39,423 bases of DNA from IMG/VR virus record IMGVR_UViG_3300029448_000117, positions 1 to 39,423 of that record; one strand, 5' to 3'. The position numbers and the translations under genes were made by a program. This stretch comes from a virus. Positions 22,714 through 31,593 of the stretch are shown here, piece after piece. Below the pieces are notes generated by a model. It was given only the letters and a program-made list of their open reading frames with translations, was not told where the DNA came from and made no database searches. Numbering within the stretch: the first letter of the stretch is position 1; each line of letters starts with the position of its first letter.

Positions 22714-24404
22714 TACCTAATCAGCATTATGGAATGACACTACCATTATCAGAAGAAATAGACACACAGAAATACAGACAAACAGGAGAAGACTTTTATA
22801 GTAAAGTTGTACGTATTGCAGGGGCATTAAAAGATTCACCCACACACTTTGAAGAATTTAAAGATACACTACGTAACATGAGGTTTCTTCCTGCAGGTAG
22901 AGTACAAAATGCTATGGGTGCTGCAAGACAGACTACAGCATTTAACTGTTTTGTGTCTGGGACTATTGATGATTCTATGGAATCTATAATGGCACGAGCC
23001 ACCGAAGCATCTGAGACTATGAGACGTGGGGGTGGTATAGGTTATGACTTCTCTAAACTACGACCAAGAGGTGACCTTATAAAATCTTTGGACTCAAGGG
23101 CATCAGGCTCTGTGTCTTTCATGGGTATCTATGATTCTATCTGTCAGACTATCGCATCATCAGGTCACAGACGTGGTGCACAGATGGGTGTTCTTAGAAT
23201 TGACCATCCAGACATTGAGCAATTCATCACATCTAAACATGATTCTACTTCATTAACAGGCTTTAATATTTCTGTTGGGGTTACAGATGAGTTTATGAGA
23301 TGTCTAAAAGAAGAACGACCTTTTCCTCTAACCTATGAGGGTAAAGTCTACAAGGAAGTAGACCCTGTTGCCTTATGGGATATGATAATGAGAAGTACAT
23401 GGGATTGGGCAGAGCCTGGGGTTTTATTTATAGATACCATCAACAAGATGAACAATCTATATTACTGTGAAACTATTGCTGCAACTAATCCATGTGGAGA
23501 ACAACCATTACCACCCTACGGTGCTTGTCTTCTAGGTTCATTTAACTTAGTTAAGTATGTTACTGATAAGAAGTTTGATTTTGGTTTGTTTACAAGTGAC
23601 ATAGCTACTGTTGTTAGAGCAATGGATAACGTAGTTGATAGAACTATATACCCATTAAAAGAACAAAGAACAGAAGCTGAGAACAAGAGAAGAATGGGAC
23701 TAGGAGTTACAGCCCTATCTAATGCTGCAGAGATGTGTGGTTATCCATATGCTTCAGAAGAGTTTAATCAATTTACAGAAAAAGTAATGGCAACATTAAG
23801 AGACTACTGTTATGCAACTAGTGCAGACCTTGCAAAAGAAAAAGGTTCTTTCCCATTGTATGACCAATACCATTACATGAAAAGTAAATACATACAGAAA
23901 TTACCTAATTGGGTAAAAGAAAAAATATTACAGAATGGTATTAGAAATTCTCACTTAACTTCTATTGCACCTACAGGAACTATCTCTCTTACTGCAGATA
24001 ACGTAAGTTCAGGTATTGAACCACCTTACTCATTGTTCTATGACAGAACTATACAACAGTTTGATGGACACCAGATAGAACGAGTAGAAGACTATGCTTA
24101 CACGCAAGGTGTTAAGAGTAGAACTGCTAACGAAATTAGTGCACAAGAACATTTAGAAGTATTAGCTATTACATCTAAGTATATTGATAGTGCTGTTAGT
24201 AAGACTTGTAATGTAGGTGATGATGTTACTTACGAAGAGTTTAAGAAACTATATACAAATGCTTGGGAACTAGGATGTAAAGGTATAACGACCTTTCGTG
24301 CTGCAGGAAAAAGATATGGTATCTTAAATGAAGTTAAAGAAGATAAGCCTAAAGCAGAGGCTTGTTTTATTGACCCAACAACAGGGCAAAAGGAATGTTC
24401 CTAA
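22710..24404 (+). CDS. nrdJ: Ribonucleotide reductase, adenosylcobalamin-dependent class II type
   Basis: The 564-residue enzyme makes dNTPs from ribonucleotides. The active-site set is C80 (AFNCFVSG), N260, radical C262 and E264 (NPCGEQPL), and C273 (GACLLGS). The C262-C273 distance of 11 equals that of the Lactobacillus leichmannii class II enzyme (C408, C419). SIAPTGTIS is the phosphate-binding part. The C-terminal cysteines (ACFIDPTTGQKECS) may be the redox shuttle. It is shorter than many class II enzymes (around 700). No small-subunit gene is present, as expected for class II. Confidence 0.88.
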   Translation: MIPNQHYGMTLPLSEEIDTQKYRQTGEDFYSKVVRIAGALKDSPTHFEEFKDTLRNMRFLPAGRVQNAMGAARQTTAFNCFVSGTIDDSMESIMARATEASETMRRGGGIGYDFSKLRPRGDLIKSLDSRASGSVSFMGIYDSICQTIASSGHRRGAQMGVLRIDHPDIEQFITSKHDSTSLTGFNISVGVTDEFMRCLKEERPFPLTYEGKVYKEVDPVALWDMIMRSTWDWAEPGVLFIDTINKMNNLYYCETIAATNPCGEQPLPPYGACLLGSFNLVKYVTDKKFDFGLFTSDIATVVRAMDNVVDRTIYPLKEQRTEAENKRRMGLGVTALSNAAEMCGYPYASEEFNQFTEKVMATLRDYCYATSADLAKEKGSFPLYDQYHYMKSKYIQKLPNWVKEKILQNGIRNSHLTSIAPTGTISLTADNVSSGIEPPYSLFYDRTIQQFDGHQIERVEDYAYTQGVKSRTANEISAQEHLEVLAITSKYIDSAVSKTCNVGDDVTYEEFKKLYTNAWELGCKGITTFRAAGKRYGILNEVKEDKPKAEACFIDPTTGQKECS

Positions 24405-24425
24405 TGCCCTCTCATAAAGAGGACT
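24402..24425 (+). promoter_or_regulatory. Candidate phage RNA polymerase promoter, copy 3
   Basis: TAATGCCCTCTCATAAAG starts at 24402 and overlaps the end of the reductase gene. It matches the site at 7154 in 15 of 18 positions. It stands at the border between the replication and structural modules, where T7 class III promoters begin. Confidence 0.55.
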
Positions 24426-24428
24426 ATC

Positions 24429-24629
24429 ATGGCTTTAAATAATCAAGACGAAGATTCTTTACCTTATACTGGAAGCCAATTAGTAGATAAATTAAATGAA
24501 GTATTCCCAGAAAAATCTGCCGAACTAGGTATGTCTATCGAAGAACTAATGTTTAAAGGTGGGCAAAGGTCAGTAGTTAATTGGCTAAGAGAATTACAAA
24601 AAAGGGAAGAACAACAGAATGAGGATTAA
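24429..24629 (+). CDS. Small conserved protein before the connector gene
   Basis: The 66-residue acidic helical product reads MALNNQDEDSLPYTGSQLVD, then FPEKSAELGMSIEELMFKGG and VNWLRELQKREEQQ. GAGGAC lies before the ATG. Similar short proteins stand at this place in marine podoviruses. No function is recognised. It is the first gene behind the third promoter, so it would be made late. Confidence 0.5.
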   Translation: MALNNQDEDSLPYTGSQLVDKLNEVFPEKSAELGMSIEELMFKGGQRSVVNWLRELQKREEQQNED

Positions 24630-24632
24630 GTA

Positions 24633-24848
24633 ATGTGTTTACCAAGGTCAAGACCTGCCCCAACTCCACCACCACCACCTGTAGTAGAAGAGCCTACTAA
24701 ACAAGAGATTTATGATTCAACACCACATCAAGTTGATAAAGTTAAAAAATCTTCTACCACATCTAAGAAAAAAGGTAAGGCATCTTTAAGAACAGATTTA
24801 AGTATTGGTGCAGGAAATGCAAGTGGTGCAGGATTAAACGTAGGATAG
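24633..24848 (+). CDS. Small Pro-rich protein, T7 gp7.3-like by position and C-terminus
   Basis: The 71-residue product starts MCLPRSRPAPTPPPPPVVEE, continues with a Lys- and Ser-rich linker and ends KASLRTDLSIGAGNASGAGL-x-x-G. T7 gp7.3, a small tail-associated protein just before the connector, also has a Lys-rich body and a KKSL...GGGI-type ending. Position and ending support the comparison, but the similarity is weak. Confidence 0.45.
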   Translation: MCLPRSRPAPTPPPPPVVEEPTKQEIYDSTPHQVDKVKKSSTTSKKKGKASLRTDLSIGAGNASGAGLNVG

Positions 24849-24852
24849 TATA

Positions 24853-26409
24853 ATGATAAATAATATTTCATGCTCCCAGAGGTATCATAAATTTACAGGG
24901 GACAGGGAAATATACTTAGACAGAGCAAGAGAATGTTCTGAACTTACATTACCATCCCTTATAACACCTGAAGGTTTTAGTTCTGCTACAGACTTATATC
25001 AACCTTTTCAAAGTACAGGTGCTAGAGGTGTTAATAATTTAGCTTCTAAACTATTATTACTTTTATTTCCACCTAACTCTCCTTTCTTCCGTTTGGCAAT
25101 GGATACAAAAACCAAAATGGAACTAGACCAAGATGGACAGTTAAGAGCAGAAATAGAACAAGGTTTAGCAGGTGTAGAACGTGAGGTTATGGGAGAGATA
25201 GAAAACTCTGCCATGAGAGTTCATGTCTTTGAGGCACTCAAGCATCTTATAATATCAGGTAATGTATTAGTCCATCTACCAAAGAAGGGTGGAATAAGAG
25301 TATTTCCTTTATCTAGTTATGTATGTAAACGTGACCCTAACGGAGAACTTTTAGAAGTTATAGTGCAAGAAACTGTATCTCCTAAAGTATTACCAGAAGG
25401 TATGGAAGGTATAGACTACACATCTGAAAAAGATATAAAGATTTATACTAAAGTAACTAGAACTAAAGAAGACGAATATTATATATACCAAGAAGTAGAG
25501 GGTATGTTAGTTCCAGATTCAGAAGGAACTTATAAGAAAGACCTACTACCTTGGAGAGCCTTGCGTATGGTTCACTTAGATGGTGAAGATTATGGAAGGT
25601 CTTACGTTGAAGAATATCTTGGTGACCTAAAGTCACTAGAAGGTTTAATGGAATCAATAGTAAGTGCTGCTGCAGCTTCATCTAAATTAGTATTTTTGGT
25701 TAGACCAAACGCATCTGTAAAGAGACGTGACCTAACTAATGCTAAGAATGGTGCAGTTATAGTTGGTTCTCCTGATGACGTTAAAGTATTACAGACTGAA
25801 AAAGACAGAGATTTAAGAGTTGTCTTAGAAACAGTTAAGAGAATTGAAGATAGATTAGCATTTGCTTTCTTATTAAATACATCTATACAAAGAGATGCAG
25901 AAAGAGTTACAGCCGAAGAAATAAGATTTATGGCTCAAGAATTAGAGTCAGCTTTAGGTGGTGTTTATTCTATTCTGTCTCAAGAAATGCAGTTACCTAT
26001 TGTTCATATATTAATGGACAGAATGTCTACTGCAAAGAAAATACCTAAGTTACCTAAAGGTTCAGTTACACCTGTTATTGTTACAGGAGTAGAGGCATTA
26101 GGTAGAGGAAATGACCTCAACAAGTTAAGAGGTTATGTTCAGGATTTGATGCAATTAGCACAGGCAAATCCACAAGCTATACAAATGATTAACTTTAATG
26201 ACCTTGTTGCAAGATTAGCTACTGGTCATGGCATTGATACCATTGGTCTTATAAAGACTGAGCAACAATTACAAGCTGAAATGGAAGCACAACAAGCTGC
26301 ACAACAAGACCAAATGATGATGCAGACTATGCAAGACTCAGCACCTTCAGTTGCTAAAGAAATGGCAAAGGGTGCAATGCAAAATCAACAAGAAACTGTA
26401 GAGGAATAG
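24853..26409 (+). CDS. Head-tail connector / portal protein (T7 gp8-like)
   Basis: The 518-residue protein forms the dodecameric ring at the capsid vertex used for packaging and tail attachment. It has the gp8 pattern: DRARECSELTLPSLITPEG, GARGVNNLASKLLLLLFPP, FRLAM, then DYGRSYVEEYLGDLKSLEGL and RVTAEEIRFMAQELESALGG. The C-terminal region is Gln-rich (MEAQQAAQQDQMMMQTMQ). Its length is close to the T7 connector (536). Confidence 0.95.
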   Translation: MINNISCSQRYHKFTGDREIYLDRARECSELTLPSLITPEGFSSATDLYQPFQSTGARGVNNLASKLLLLLFPPNSPFFRLAMDTKTKMELDQDGQLRAEIEQGLAGVEREVMGEIENSAMRVHVFEALKHLIISGNVLVHLPKKGGIRVFPLSSYVCKRDPNGELLEVIVQETVSPKVLPEGMEGIDYTSEKDIKIYTKVTRTKEDEYYIYQEVEGMLVPDSEGTYKKDLLPWRALRMVHLDGEDYGRSYVEEYLGDLKSLEGLMESIVSAAAASSKLVFLVRPNASVKRRDLTNAKNGAVIVGSPDDVKVLQTEKDRDLRVVLETVKRIEDRLAFAFLLNTSIQRDAERVTAEEIRFMAQELESALGGVYSILSQEMQLPIVHILMDRMSTAKKIPKLPKGSVTPVIVTGVEALGRGNDLNKLRGYVQDLMQLAQANPQAIQMINFNDLVARLATGHGIDTIGLIKTEQQLQAEMEAQQAAQQDQMMMQTMQDSAPSVAKEMAKGAMQNQQETVEE

Positions 26410-26410
26410 A

Positions 26411-26566
26411 ATGGCAGAAAAAAGTCTAAATAAACTAGAACCTAAAAAGGAAACTCCTAAAGAAAAAAGTTATCCTAAATGGCAGGGAATGGACAAAGCT
26501 GAAATAGGGGTTACTTATATTAAAGATAATGGAAACTTAATTAAAAAAGGTGACAAACCCTTATGA
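26411..26566 (+). CDS. Small basic protein between connector and scaffold (51 aa)
   Basis: An ATG one base behind the connector stop opens 51 codons, Lys-rich at the start (MAEKSLNKLEPKKETPKEKS). It then reads YPKWQGMDKAEIGVTYIKDN and ends IKKGDKPL. The stop overlaps the scaffold start (ATGA). The tight packing supports a real gene. Its function is unknown. Confidence 0.5.
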   Translation: MAEKSLNKLEPKKETPKEKSYPKWQGMDKAEIGVTYIKDNGNLIKKGDKPL

Positions 26567-27291
26567 GTACAGAAACTATACAAATGGAAGGTAACATTAC
26601 AGGGAGTGAAGCACCACAAGAAGAAGTGGTACAAGAACGTCCTGAGTGGTTACCTGAAAAATTTAAATCTCCAGAAGATATGGCTAAAGCCTATGGAGAA
26701 TTAGAAAAACAATTTACTAAATCAAGACAAGAAGAATTACAAGTAGAAGAAACTGAATCAACACCTACAGAAGATGCTAAAGAAGTTGTAGAAAATGTTG
26801 GTTTAGATTTTGATTCTATGAGTAATGAGTATATGGAAAACGGACAACTGTCTGATGAAACATATTCACAACTGGAATCAAAAGGTATTCCTAAAAATAT
26901 TGTAGATTCTTATATACAAGGTCAACAATCAATAGCTGATGGTGTTAAAGGTGACATTTTTAATACTGTAGGTGGTGAACAAAGCTACCAACAGATGACA
27001 GAATGGGCAGCCGATAATATGAATCAAGCTGAAAAAGATGCATTTAATTTAGCTGTTAACTCAGGTGATTTAGCACAAGCTAAACTAGCTGTAGAAGCAT
27101 TAAATGCACGTTACAAAAATACAGTCGGAGTAGAGCCAAACTTAGTTGGGGGTAGACCCTCAGAGTCTGTGGACACTTATGAAAGTTGGGCACAAGTTAC
27201 AGCCGATATGAAAAAACCTGCTTACGTCAAAGACCCTGCCTTTAGAGCAACGGTAGAGAAAAAATTAGGACGAAGCAAAACTCTAGCATAG
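26563..27291 (+). CDS. Capsid scaffold / assembly protein (T7 gp9-like)
   Basis: The 242-residue acidic protein has the usual scaffold plan. The N-terminal region is disordered and acidic, with ERPEWLPEKFKSPEDMAKAY (the common 'PEWLPEKF' scaffold motif). Helical middle parts follow (YIQGQQSIADGVKGDIFNTV, GDLAQAKLAVEALNARY), then a basic C-terminal end (ATVEKKLGRSKTL) that would contact the capsid protein. It lies between connector and capsid, as in T7. Confidence 0.92.
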   Translation: MSTETIQMEGNITGSEAPQEEVVQERPEWLPEKFKSPEDMAKAYGELEKQFTKSRQEELQVEETESTPTEDAKEVVENVGLDFDSMSNEYMENGQLSDETYSQLESKGIPKNIVDSYIQGQQSIADGVKGDIFNTVGGEQSYQQMTEWAADNMNQAEKDAFNLAVNSGDLAQAKLAVEALNARYKNTVGVEPNLVGGRPSESVDTYESWAQVTADMKKPAYVKDPAFRATVEKKLGRSKTLA

Positions 27292-27422
27292 TCTTCCTAA
27301 CAAGGAAGCTATCAGTTCAAAACATCAAACCAAAGACTAGACCCTTGCGAGGATACTCATGTGTAAGGTAGGAATGTTGGAACGCAATTTTAATTTCAAC
27401 TTTTTACAAGGAGACATTTATT
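27292..27422 (+). promoter_or_regulatory. Leader region of the capsid gene
   Basis: The 131-bp gap has a hairpin CTTCCT-AACA-AGGAAG (27293-27308) right behind the scaffold stop and a ribosome site AAGGAG (27409-27414) before the capsid. T7 has a strong promoter and an RNase III site at the corresponding place. I see no good copy of the promoter motif here, only a partial ACTCAT at 27354-27359. Confidence 0.35.
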
Positions 27423-28376
27423 ATGTCAAACGCAACTATATCAGATATTGGTAAAGTCAATAATGCCAGTACTGCTGATGCTCTGTTCCTAAAACAGTTC
27501 TCTGGGGAAGTATTAACTTCTTTCGAGCAGACTACTGTTACAGGTGACAAGCACATGATACGTACAATCGCATCAGGTAAGTCTGCACAGTTCCCAGTTA
27601 TGGGTAGAAGTTCTGCTGCATACCATACCCCAGGAAATGAGATTGTAGGTACAGCCCTAAATCATAACGAGAAAGTTATTACTATTAATGACCTTCTAAT
27701 CTCTAACCACTTTATTGCAAATATTCAAGAAGCTAAGAATCATTATGATATTCGTTCTGTATATTCGTCAGAGATGGGTAGAGCACTAGCTTTCCAAATG
27801 GATAAGCACGTTCTTCAAACTATGCTTCAAGCTGCTGCAGGAACTGCAAACGTAGGTGACTCAGGTTACGAAGCAGGTACAATTATTACAGATTCTGATG
27901 CTAATACATCTGCTGCTTCATTGATTACTTCAATCTTTGATGCTGCTGAAGCACTAGATGACGGTTATGTACCATCAGAAGGAAGATTCTGTTATCTAAA
28001 ACCTGAACAGTATTACCTATTAGCTAATGCTACTAATGCTGTCAATGTAGACTTCTCAGGTAGAGGTTCTATTGCTGAAGGTACAATCCCTCAGTTAGCA
28101 GGTATTAACCTAATTAAGACTCCTCATTTACCAACTGCCAATATTACTGGCACAGGTACAGATGCAGGTGGTGCAGGTGGAGCACAGGTAATTAATGCAT
28201 CTAATACAGTTGCTATTATTGCTCATACTTCTGCTGTAGGTACAGTTAAGTTAATGGATTTAGCTGTTGAATCAGAGTACGACATCCGAAGACAAGGTAC
28301 ACTAATGGTTGCAAAGTATGCAATGGGTCATGGTGCACTACGTCCAGAGGCTGCAGTACAAATTCAAACTGCTTAA
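27423..28376 (+). CDS. Major capsid protein (T7 gp10-like)
   Basis: The 317-residue protein forms the icosahedral shell (HK97 fold in this family). Typical segments are LKQFSGEVLTSFEQTTVTGD, SGKSAQFPVMGRSSA, NDLLISNHFIANIQEAKNHYD, SEMGRALAFQMDKHVL and the C-terminal YDIRRQGTLMVAKYAMGHG with RPEAAVQI. AAGGAG lies before the ATG and a strong terminator follows, which fits a highly expressed gene. Confidence 0.96.
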   Translation: MSNATISDIGKVNNASTADALFLKQFSGEVLTSFEQTTVTGDKHMIRTIASGKSAQFPVMGRSSAAYHTPGNEIVGTALNHNEKVITINDLLISNHFIANIQEAKNHYDIRSVYSSEMGRALAFQMDKHVLQTMLQAAAGTANVGDSGYEAGTIITDSDANTSAASLITSIFDAAEALDDGYVPSEGRFCYLKPEQYYLLANATNAVNVDFSGRGSIAEGTIPQLAGINLIKTPHLPTANITGTGTDAGGAGGAQVINASNTVAIIAHTSAVGTVKLMDLAVESEYDIRRQGTLMVAKYAMGHGALRPEAAVQIQTA

Positions 28377-28386
28377 TTTTAATCAT

Positions 28387-28421
28387 AGCGAGAGTCATTC
28401 ATTTGGCTTTCGCTTTTTTTT
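28387..28421 (+). terminator. Rho-independent terminator behind the capsid gene
   Basis: AGCGAGAG (28387-28394) pairs with CTTTCGCT (28407-28414), with one G-T pair, around a 12-base loop, followed by seven T. T7 has its late terminator at the same place behind gene 10. Read-through would supply the tail genes. Confidence 0.88.
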
Positions 28422-28433
28422 ACAGGATTGATT

Positions 28434-29039
28434 ATGTCAACTACACCAACAACACAACTCGAAGCAGTTAACATTATGTTAGGTTCTATAGGTGAATCTC
28501 CTGTATCTAGTTTAGATGATGCTCAACTTGTAGATGTATCTATTGCTAAGTCAATATTAGATGAAACTTCTAGGTCTATACAATCTCAAGGACTTCATTG
28601 TAATTCTGAGCACGAATACCCTATTGTTCCTAATACAGATGGTGAACTAACTGTACCTAGTAATTGTGTCAAGATAGACACTTGTGGTACGAGTTATGAT
28701 GTAGATGTAGTTCAAAGAGGAACAAGACTATATGACCGAAAGAAGTTTTCTTTTACTTCTTTTGAAGGTACATATTATGTAGATATGGTTTTACTTTTAG
28801 ATTTTAATGATTTGCCAGAGCACGTTAAAAGATACGTTACAGTAAAAGCTGCAAGAAGATTTCAAGGAAGATTTATGGGTTCAGATACTTTAGGTGGATT
28901 CTCCGAAAAGGATGAATCAGAAGCTATGGTTTATTTTGAACAATGTGAAGCACAAACAGAAGATAACAATATGTTACTTGATAGTTATGATGTTTCTAAA
29001 ATAGTAATTCGTGGAGCACCACGCAGAGCAGTAAGGTGA
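28434..29039 (+). CDS. Tail tubular protein A (T7 gp11-like)
   Basis: The start is ATG 28434 behind AGGA (28424-28427). A TTG at 28428 lies too close to that site. The 201-residue protein has the gp11 pattern: TTQLEAVNIMLGSIGESPVS, ISKSILDETSRSIQSQG-type helix, WNTE-like CNSEHEYPI, VPSNCVKIDT and a C-terminal part with PEHVKRYVTVKAARRFQGRF. It forms the ring that links connector and nozzle. Confidence 0.92.
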   Translation: MSTTPTTQLEAVNIMLGSIGESPVSSLDDAQLVDVSIAKSILDETSRSIQSQGLHCNSEHEYPIVPNTDGELTVPSNCVKIDTCGTSYDVDVVQRGTRLYDRKKFSFTSFEGTYYVDMVLLLDFNDLPEHVKRYVTVKAARRFQGRFMGSDTLGGFSEKDESEAMVYFEQCEAQTEDNNMLLDSYDVSKIVIRGAPRRAVR

Positions 29040-29043
29040 CAAT

Positions 29044-31086
29044 ATGCCTCTCGTTAGTACAGGACTACCTAATCTCTTAAATGGGGTTAGTCAGCAACCA
29101 TCTACGTTGCGACAAACTACACAGGGGGAAAGTCAATTAAATGGGTTTTCCTCTATAATAGATGGCTTAATTAAAAGACAACCTACAGAACACGTTGCTA
29201 AAATTATAAACTCAGCAGTAAGTGGAGCAGCAGTTCACGTTGTAAATCGTGATGAATCTAACCAATACATTATTGTTGTTACTGCAACCAGTAGTTCAGC
29301 AACTATACAAGCCTTTGATTTAGCAGGTACTAGTGCGACTGTTAACGTACCTAATGGTACAAGTTATTTACATTGTACTAACCCACAAACAGATTTAGCT
29401 TTCGTAACAGTAGCTGATTATACTTTTATAGTTAATAAAACTAAAACAGTTGCCATGACTACTGCAACAGTATCTGGCTCAGTAAGTAGTAGTGTACAAG
29501 AATTTGCTGATTTACCTACGAGTGCTTCTGCAGGTGATGTACATGAAATTATTGGTGACCAAAATAATAACTTTGATAATTACTTTGTAAAAGCATTAAG
29601 TGCTAATACTTATGAAGAAACTGCAAAACCTGGGATTGTATATCAATTAGATAATACTACAATGCCACATAGTTTAGTTTTGACTTCAGGTTCATTTACA
29701 TTTAATAGACAAACATATTCTGAAAGAGGTGCAGGAGATTTATCTTCTAACCCTAACCCATCATTTGTAGGTAGAAATATTAATAATATATTCTTTTACA
29801 AAAATAGATTAGGTTTATTATCAGATGAAAACATTATCTTTAGTCAGTCAGCAGAGTTCTTTAATTTCTTTGCTACAACAGTAACTGCAGTTTTAGATGA
29901 TGCACCTATAGATGTTTCTGTAAGTCACACTAAAGTATCTATCTTACAACACGCAATACCATTCAACGATTCCCTAACATTATTTAGTGACAACACACAA
30001 TTCACTATTGAGACAAGTGGAATACTTACACCCAAAACAATATCAATAGTACCTAGTACGGAGTTTGAAAATGATACAAAAGTTTCGCCTGTTGCTTCAG
30101 GGAATTACTTATATTTTACGTCTAAGCGAGGAAACTTTACGTCTGTTCGTGAGTATTATGTGGAAAGCGATACGGTCATTGTGGATGCTGCTGAAGTCAC
30201 TAGCCATTGCCCTAAGTACGTACCTAAAAACGTGGTTAAATTAGCCTCATCATCCAATGAAGATATATTAGTAGGACTATCAAGTGAAGACCGTTCCAAG
30301 TTATACATATACAAATGGTATTGGCAAGGAACAACTAAGTTAGTATCAAGTTGGTCTGAGTGGCAGATGCACACAGGCTCAAGTGTACTTGATGTAACAA
30401 TATTAGAAAACGATTTATTCTTAGTAATAAGTAGAAGTGATGGAGTATTCATTGAAAAATTACAGCTTCAATATCCTAATGATTCTGGGCTTACTTTCTG
30501 CAGTCGTGTTGACAGGAAAGTTACAGTCTCAGGTTCTTACAATTCAGGAACAAATACGACAACTTGGACATTGCCCTACGTCTATGACGGAACAGTCAAA
30601 GCAATAAAATCTGGTGCATGGTCAAGCAGGAAGGGTACTGATATAACAGTAACCAGACCTACAACATCTACAGTTGCTGCTACAGGAGATTATTCTGCAT
30701 CTACAGTAACTATAGGCATACCTTATACATTTGAATACCAATTCTCAGAACAACACGTTAGAGAAAATCAAGGTAAACAATCTGTACAATCAGGACGATT
30801 ACAATTAAGAACTATGAGAGTTAACTACGAAGACTCTGGTTTCTTTAAAGTACAAGTAACACCTGAAGCTAGAGGTACAAATACATACGAATTTAGTGGT
30901 AACGTAATCAATAGTCCATCAACAACTATTGAAGATGTAAACATTTCTGATGGTACATTTAGATTTCCAATTCAATCTAAGAATGACAGAGTAACAGTAA
31001 AAATACTTTCAGATAGTTATTTACCATGCTCATTTCAATCTGCTGAATGGGAAGGTTTCTATACCATACATTCACAGAGGATATAG
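29044..31086 (+). CDS. Tail tubular protein B / nozzle (T7 gp12-like)
   Basis: The 680-residue protein starts with the characteristic LPNLLNGVSQQPSTLRQTTQ, followed by GESQLNGFSSIIDGLIKRQP. The beta-rich body includes FFYKNRLGLLSDENIIFSQS and FFNFFATT, both typical of the nozzle family. The C-terminal part has YSASTVTIGIPYTFEYQFSE and QLRTMRVNYEDSG. It forms the distal tail tube to which fibres attach. The length is a little below T7 gp12 (794). Confidence 0.94.
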   Translation: MPLVSTGLPNLLNGVSQQPSTLRQTTQGESQLNGFSSIIDGLIKRQPTEHVAKIINSAVSGAAVHVVNRDESNQYIIVVTATSSSATIQAFDLAGTSATVNVPNGTSYLHCTNPQTDLAFVTVADYTFIVNKTKTVAMTTATVSGSVSSSVQEFADLPTSASAGDVHEIIGDQNNNFDNYFVKALSANTYEETAKPGIVYQLDNTTMPHSLVLTSGSFTFNRQTYSERGAGDLSSNPNPSFVGRNINNIFFYKNRLGLLSDENIIFSQSAEFFNFFATTVTAVLDDAPIDVSVSHTKVSILQHAIPFNDSLTLFSDNTQFTIETSGILTPKTISIVPSTEFENDTKVSPVASGNYLYFTSKRGNFTSVREYYVESDTVIVDAAEVTSHCPKYVPKNVVKLASSSNEDILVGLSSEDRSKLYIYKWYWQGTTKLVSSWSEWQMHTGSSVLDVTILENDLFLVISRSDGVFIEKLQLQYPNDSGLTFCSRVDRKVTVSGSYNSGTNTTTWTLPYVYDGTVKAIKSGAWSSRKGTDITVTRPTTSTVAATGDYSASTVTIGIPYTFEYQFSEQHVRENQGKQSVQSGRLQLRTMRVNYEDSGFFKVQVTPEARGTNTYEFSGNVINSPSTTIEDVNISDGTFRFPIQSKNDRVTVKILSDSYLPCSFQSAEWEGFYTIHSQRI

Positions 31087-31593
31087 ATGAATACATACAT
31101 GATAGATGATACAACTATAGTGAGTGTTGTTGAAGCTGACCCTATGGATGCTTTAGTTCTAGCACCACGTTTAAGAAAACCTGACCTTATTGAAGTAACA
31201 GCAATGGGGCACACACCATTCAAAGCATTAATGCAATCATTTGAATTACCTAATTGTCAAGTGTATTCAATATTAGAAACTAAAGCTGAAACTCAACAAT
31301 CTAAAGTTATAGCCATGTTTGGTATAGCTGATTCGGTTGAAGTTCCTGAATATGGTGTACCTTGGATGTTAGCTTCTAATGAGTTAGAAGAATACTCAAG
31401 ACCTTTTCTACGTTACTGTAGGGGTTGGATTAAAAAACTTGAAGACAAATATGACGTTCTCTACAACATGGTTCATTGTCAAAATGCTCAAGGCATGAGA
31501 TGGCTACAATGGTGTGGATTTGAGATTAAAACATCACGCACATATGGTGCAGGGGGTGAAGACTTTTACCTATTTATAAGAGAGAAAAAATAA
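31087..31593 (+). CDS. Internal virion protein A-like (T7 gp13-like, DUF2833 type)
   Basis: The 168-residue product resembles the gp13/DUF2833 group, which has a GNAT-like fold. Segments include LRKPDLIEVTAMGHTPFKAL, VIAMFGIAD, VPWMLASNELEEYSRPFLR and YNMVHCQNAQGMRWLQWCGF. The last is typical of the family. In T7 gp13 is needed for virion assembly. The next gene starts on its last base. Confidence 0.8.
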   Translation: MNTYMIDDTTIVSVVEADPMDALVLAPRLRKPDLIEVTAMGHTPFKALMQSFELPNCQVYSILETKAETQQSKVIAMFGIADSVEVPEYGVPWMLASNELEEYSRPFLRYCRGWIKKLEDKYDVLYNMVHCQNAQGMRWLQWCGFEIKTSRTYGAGGEDFYLFIREKK

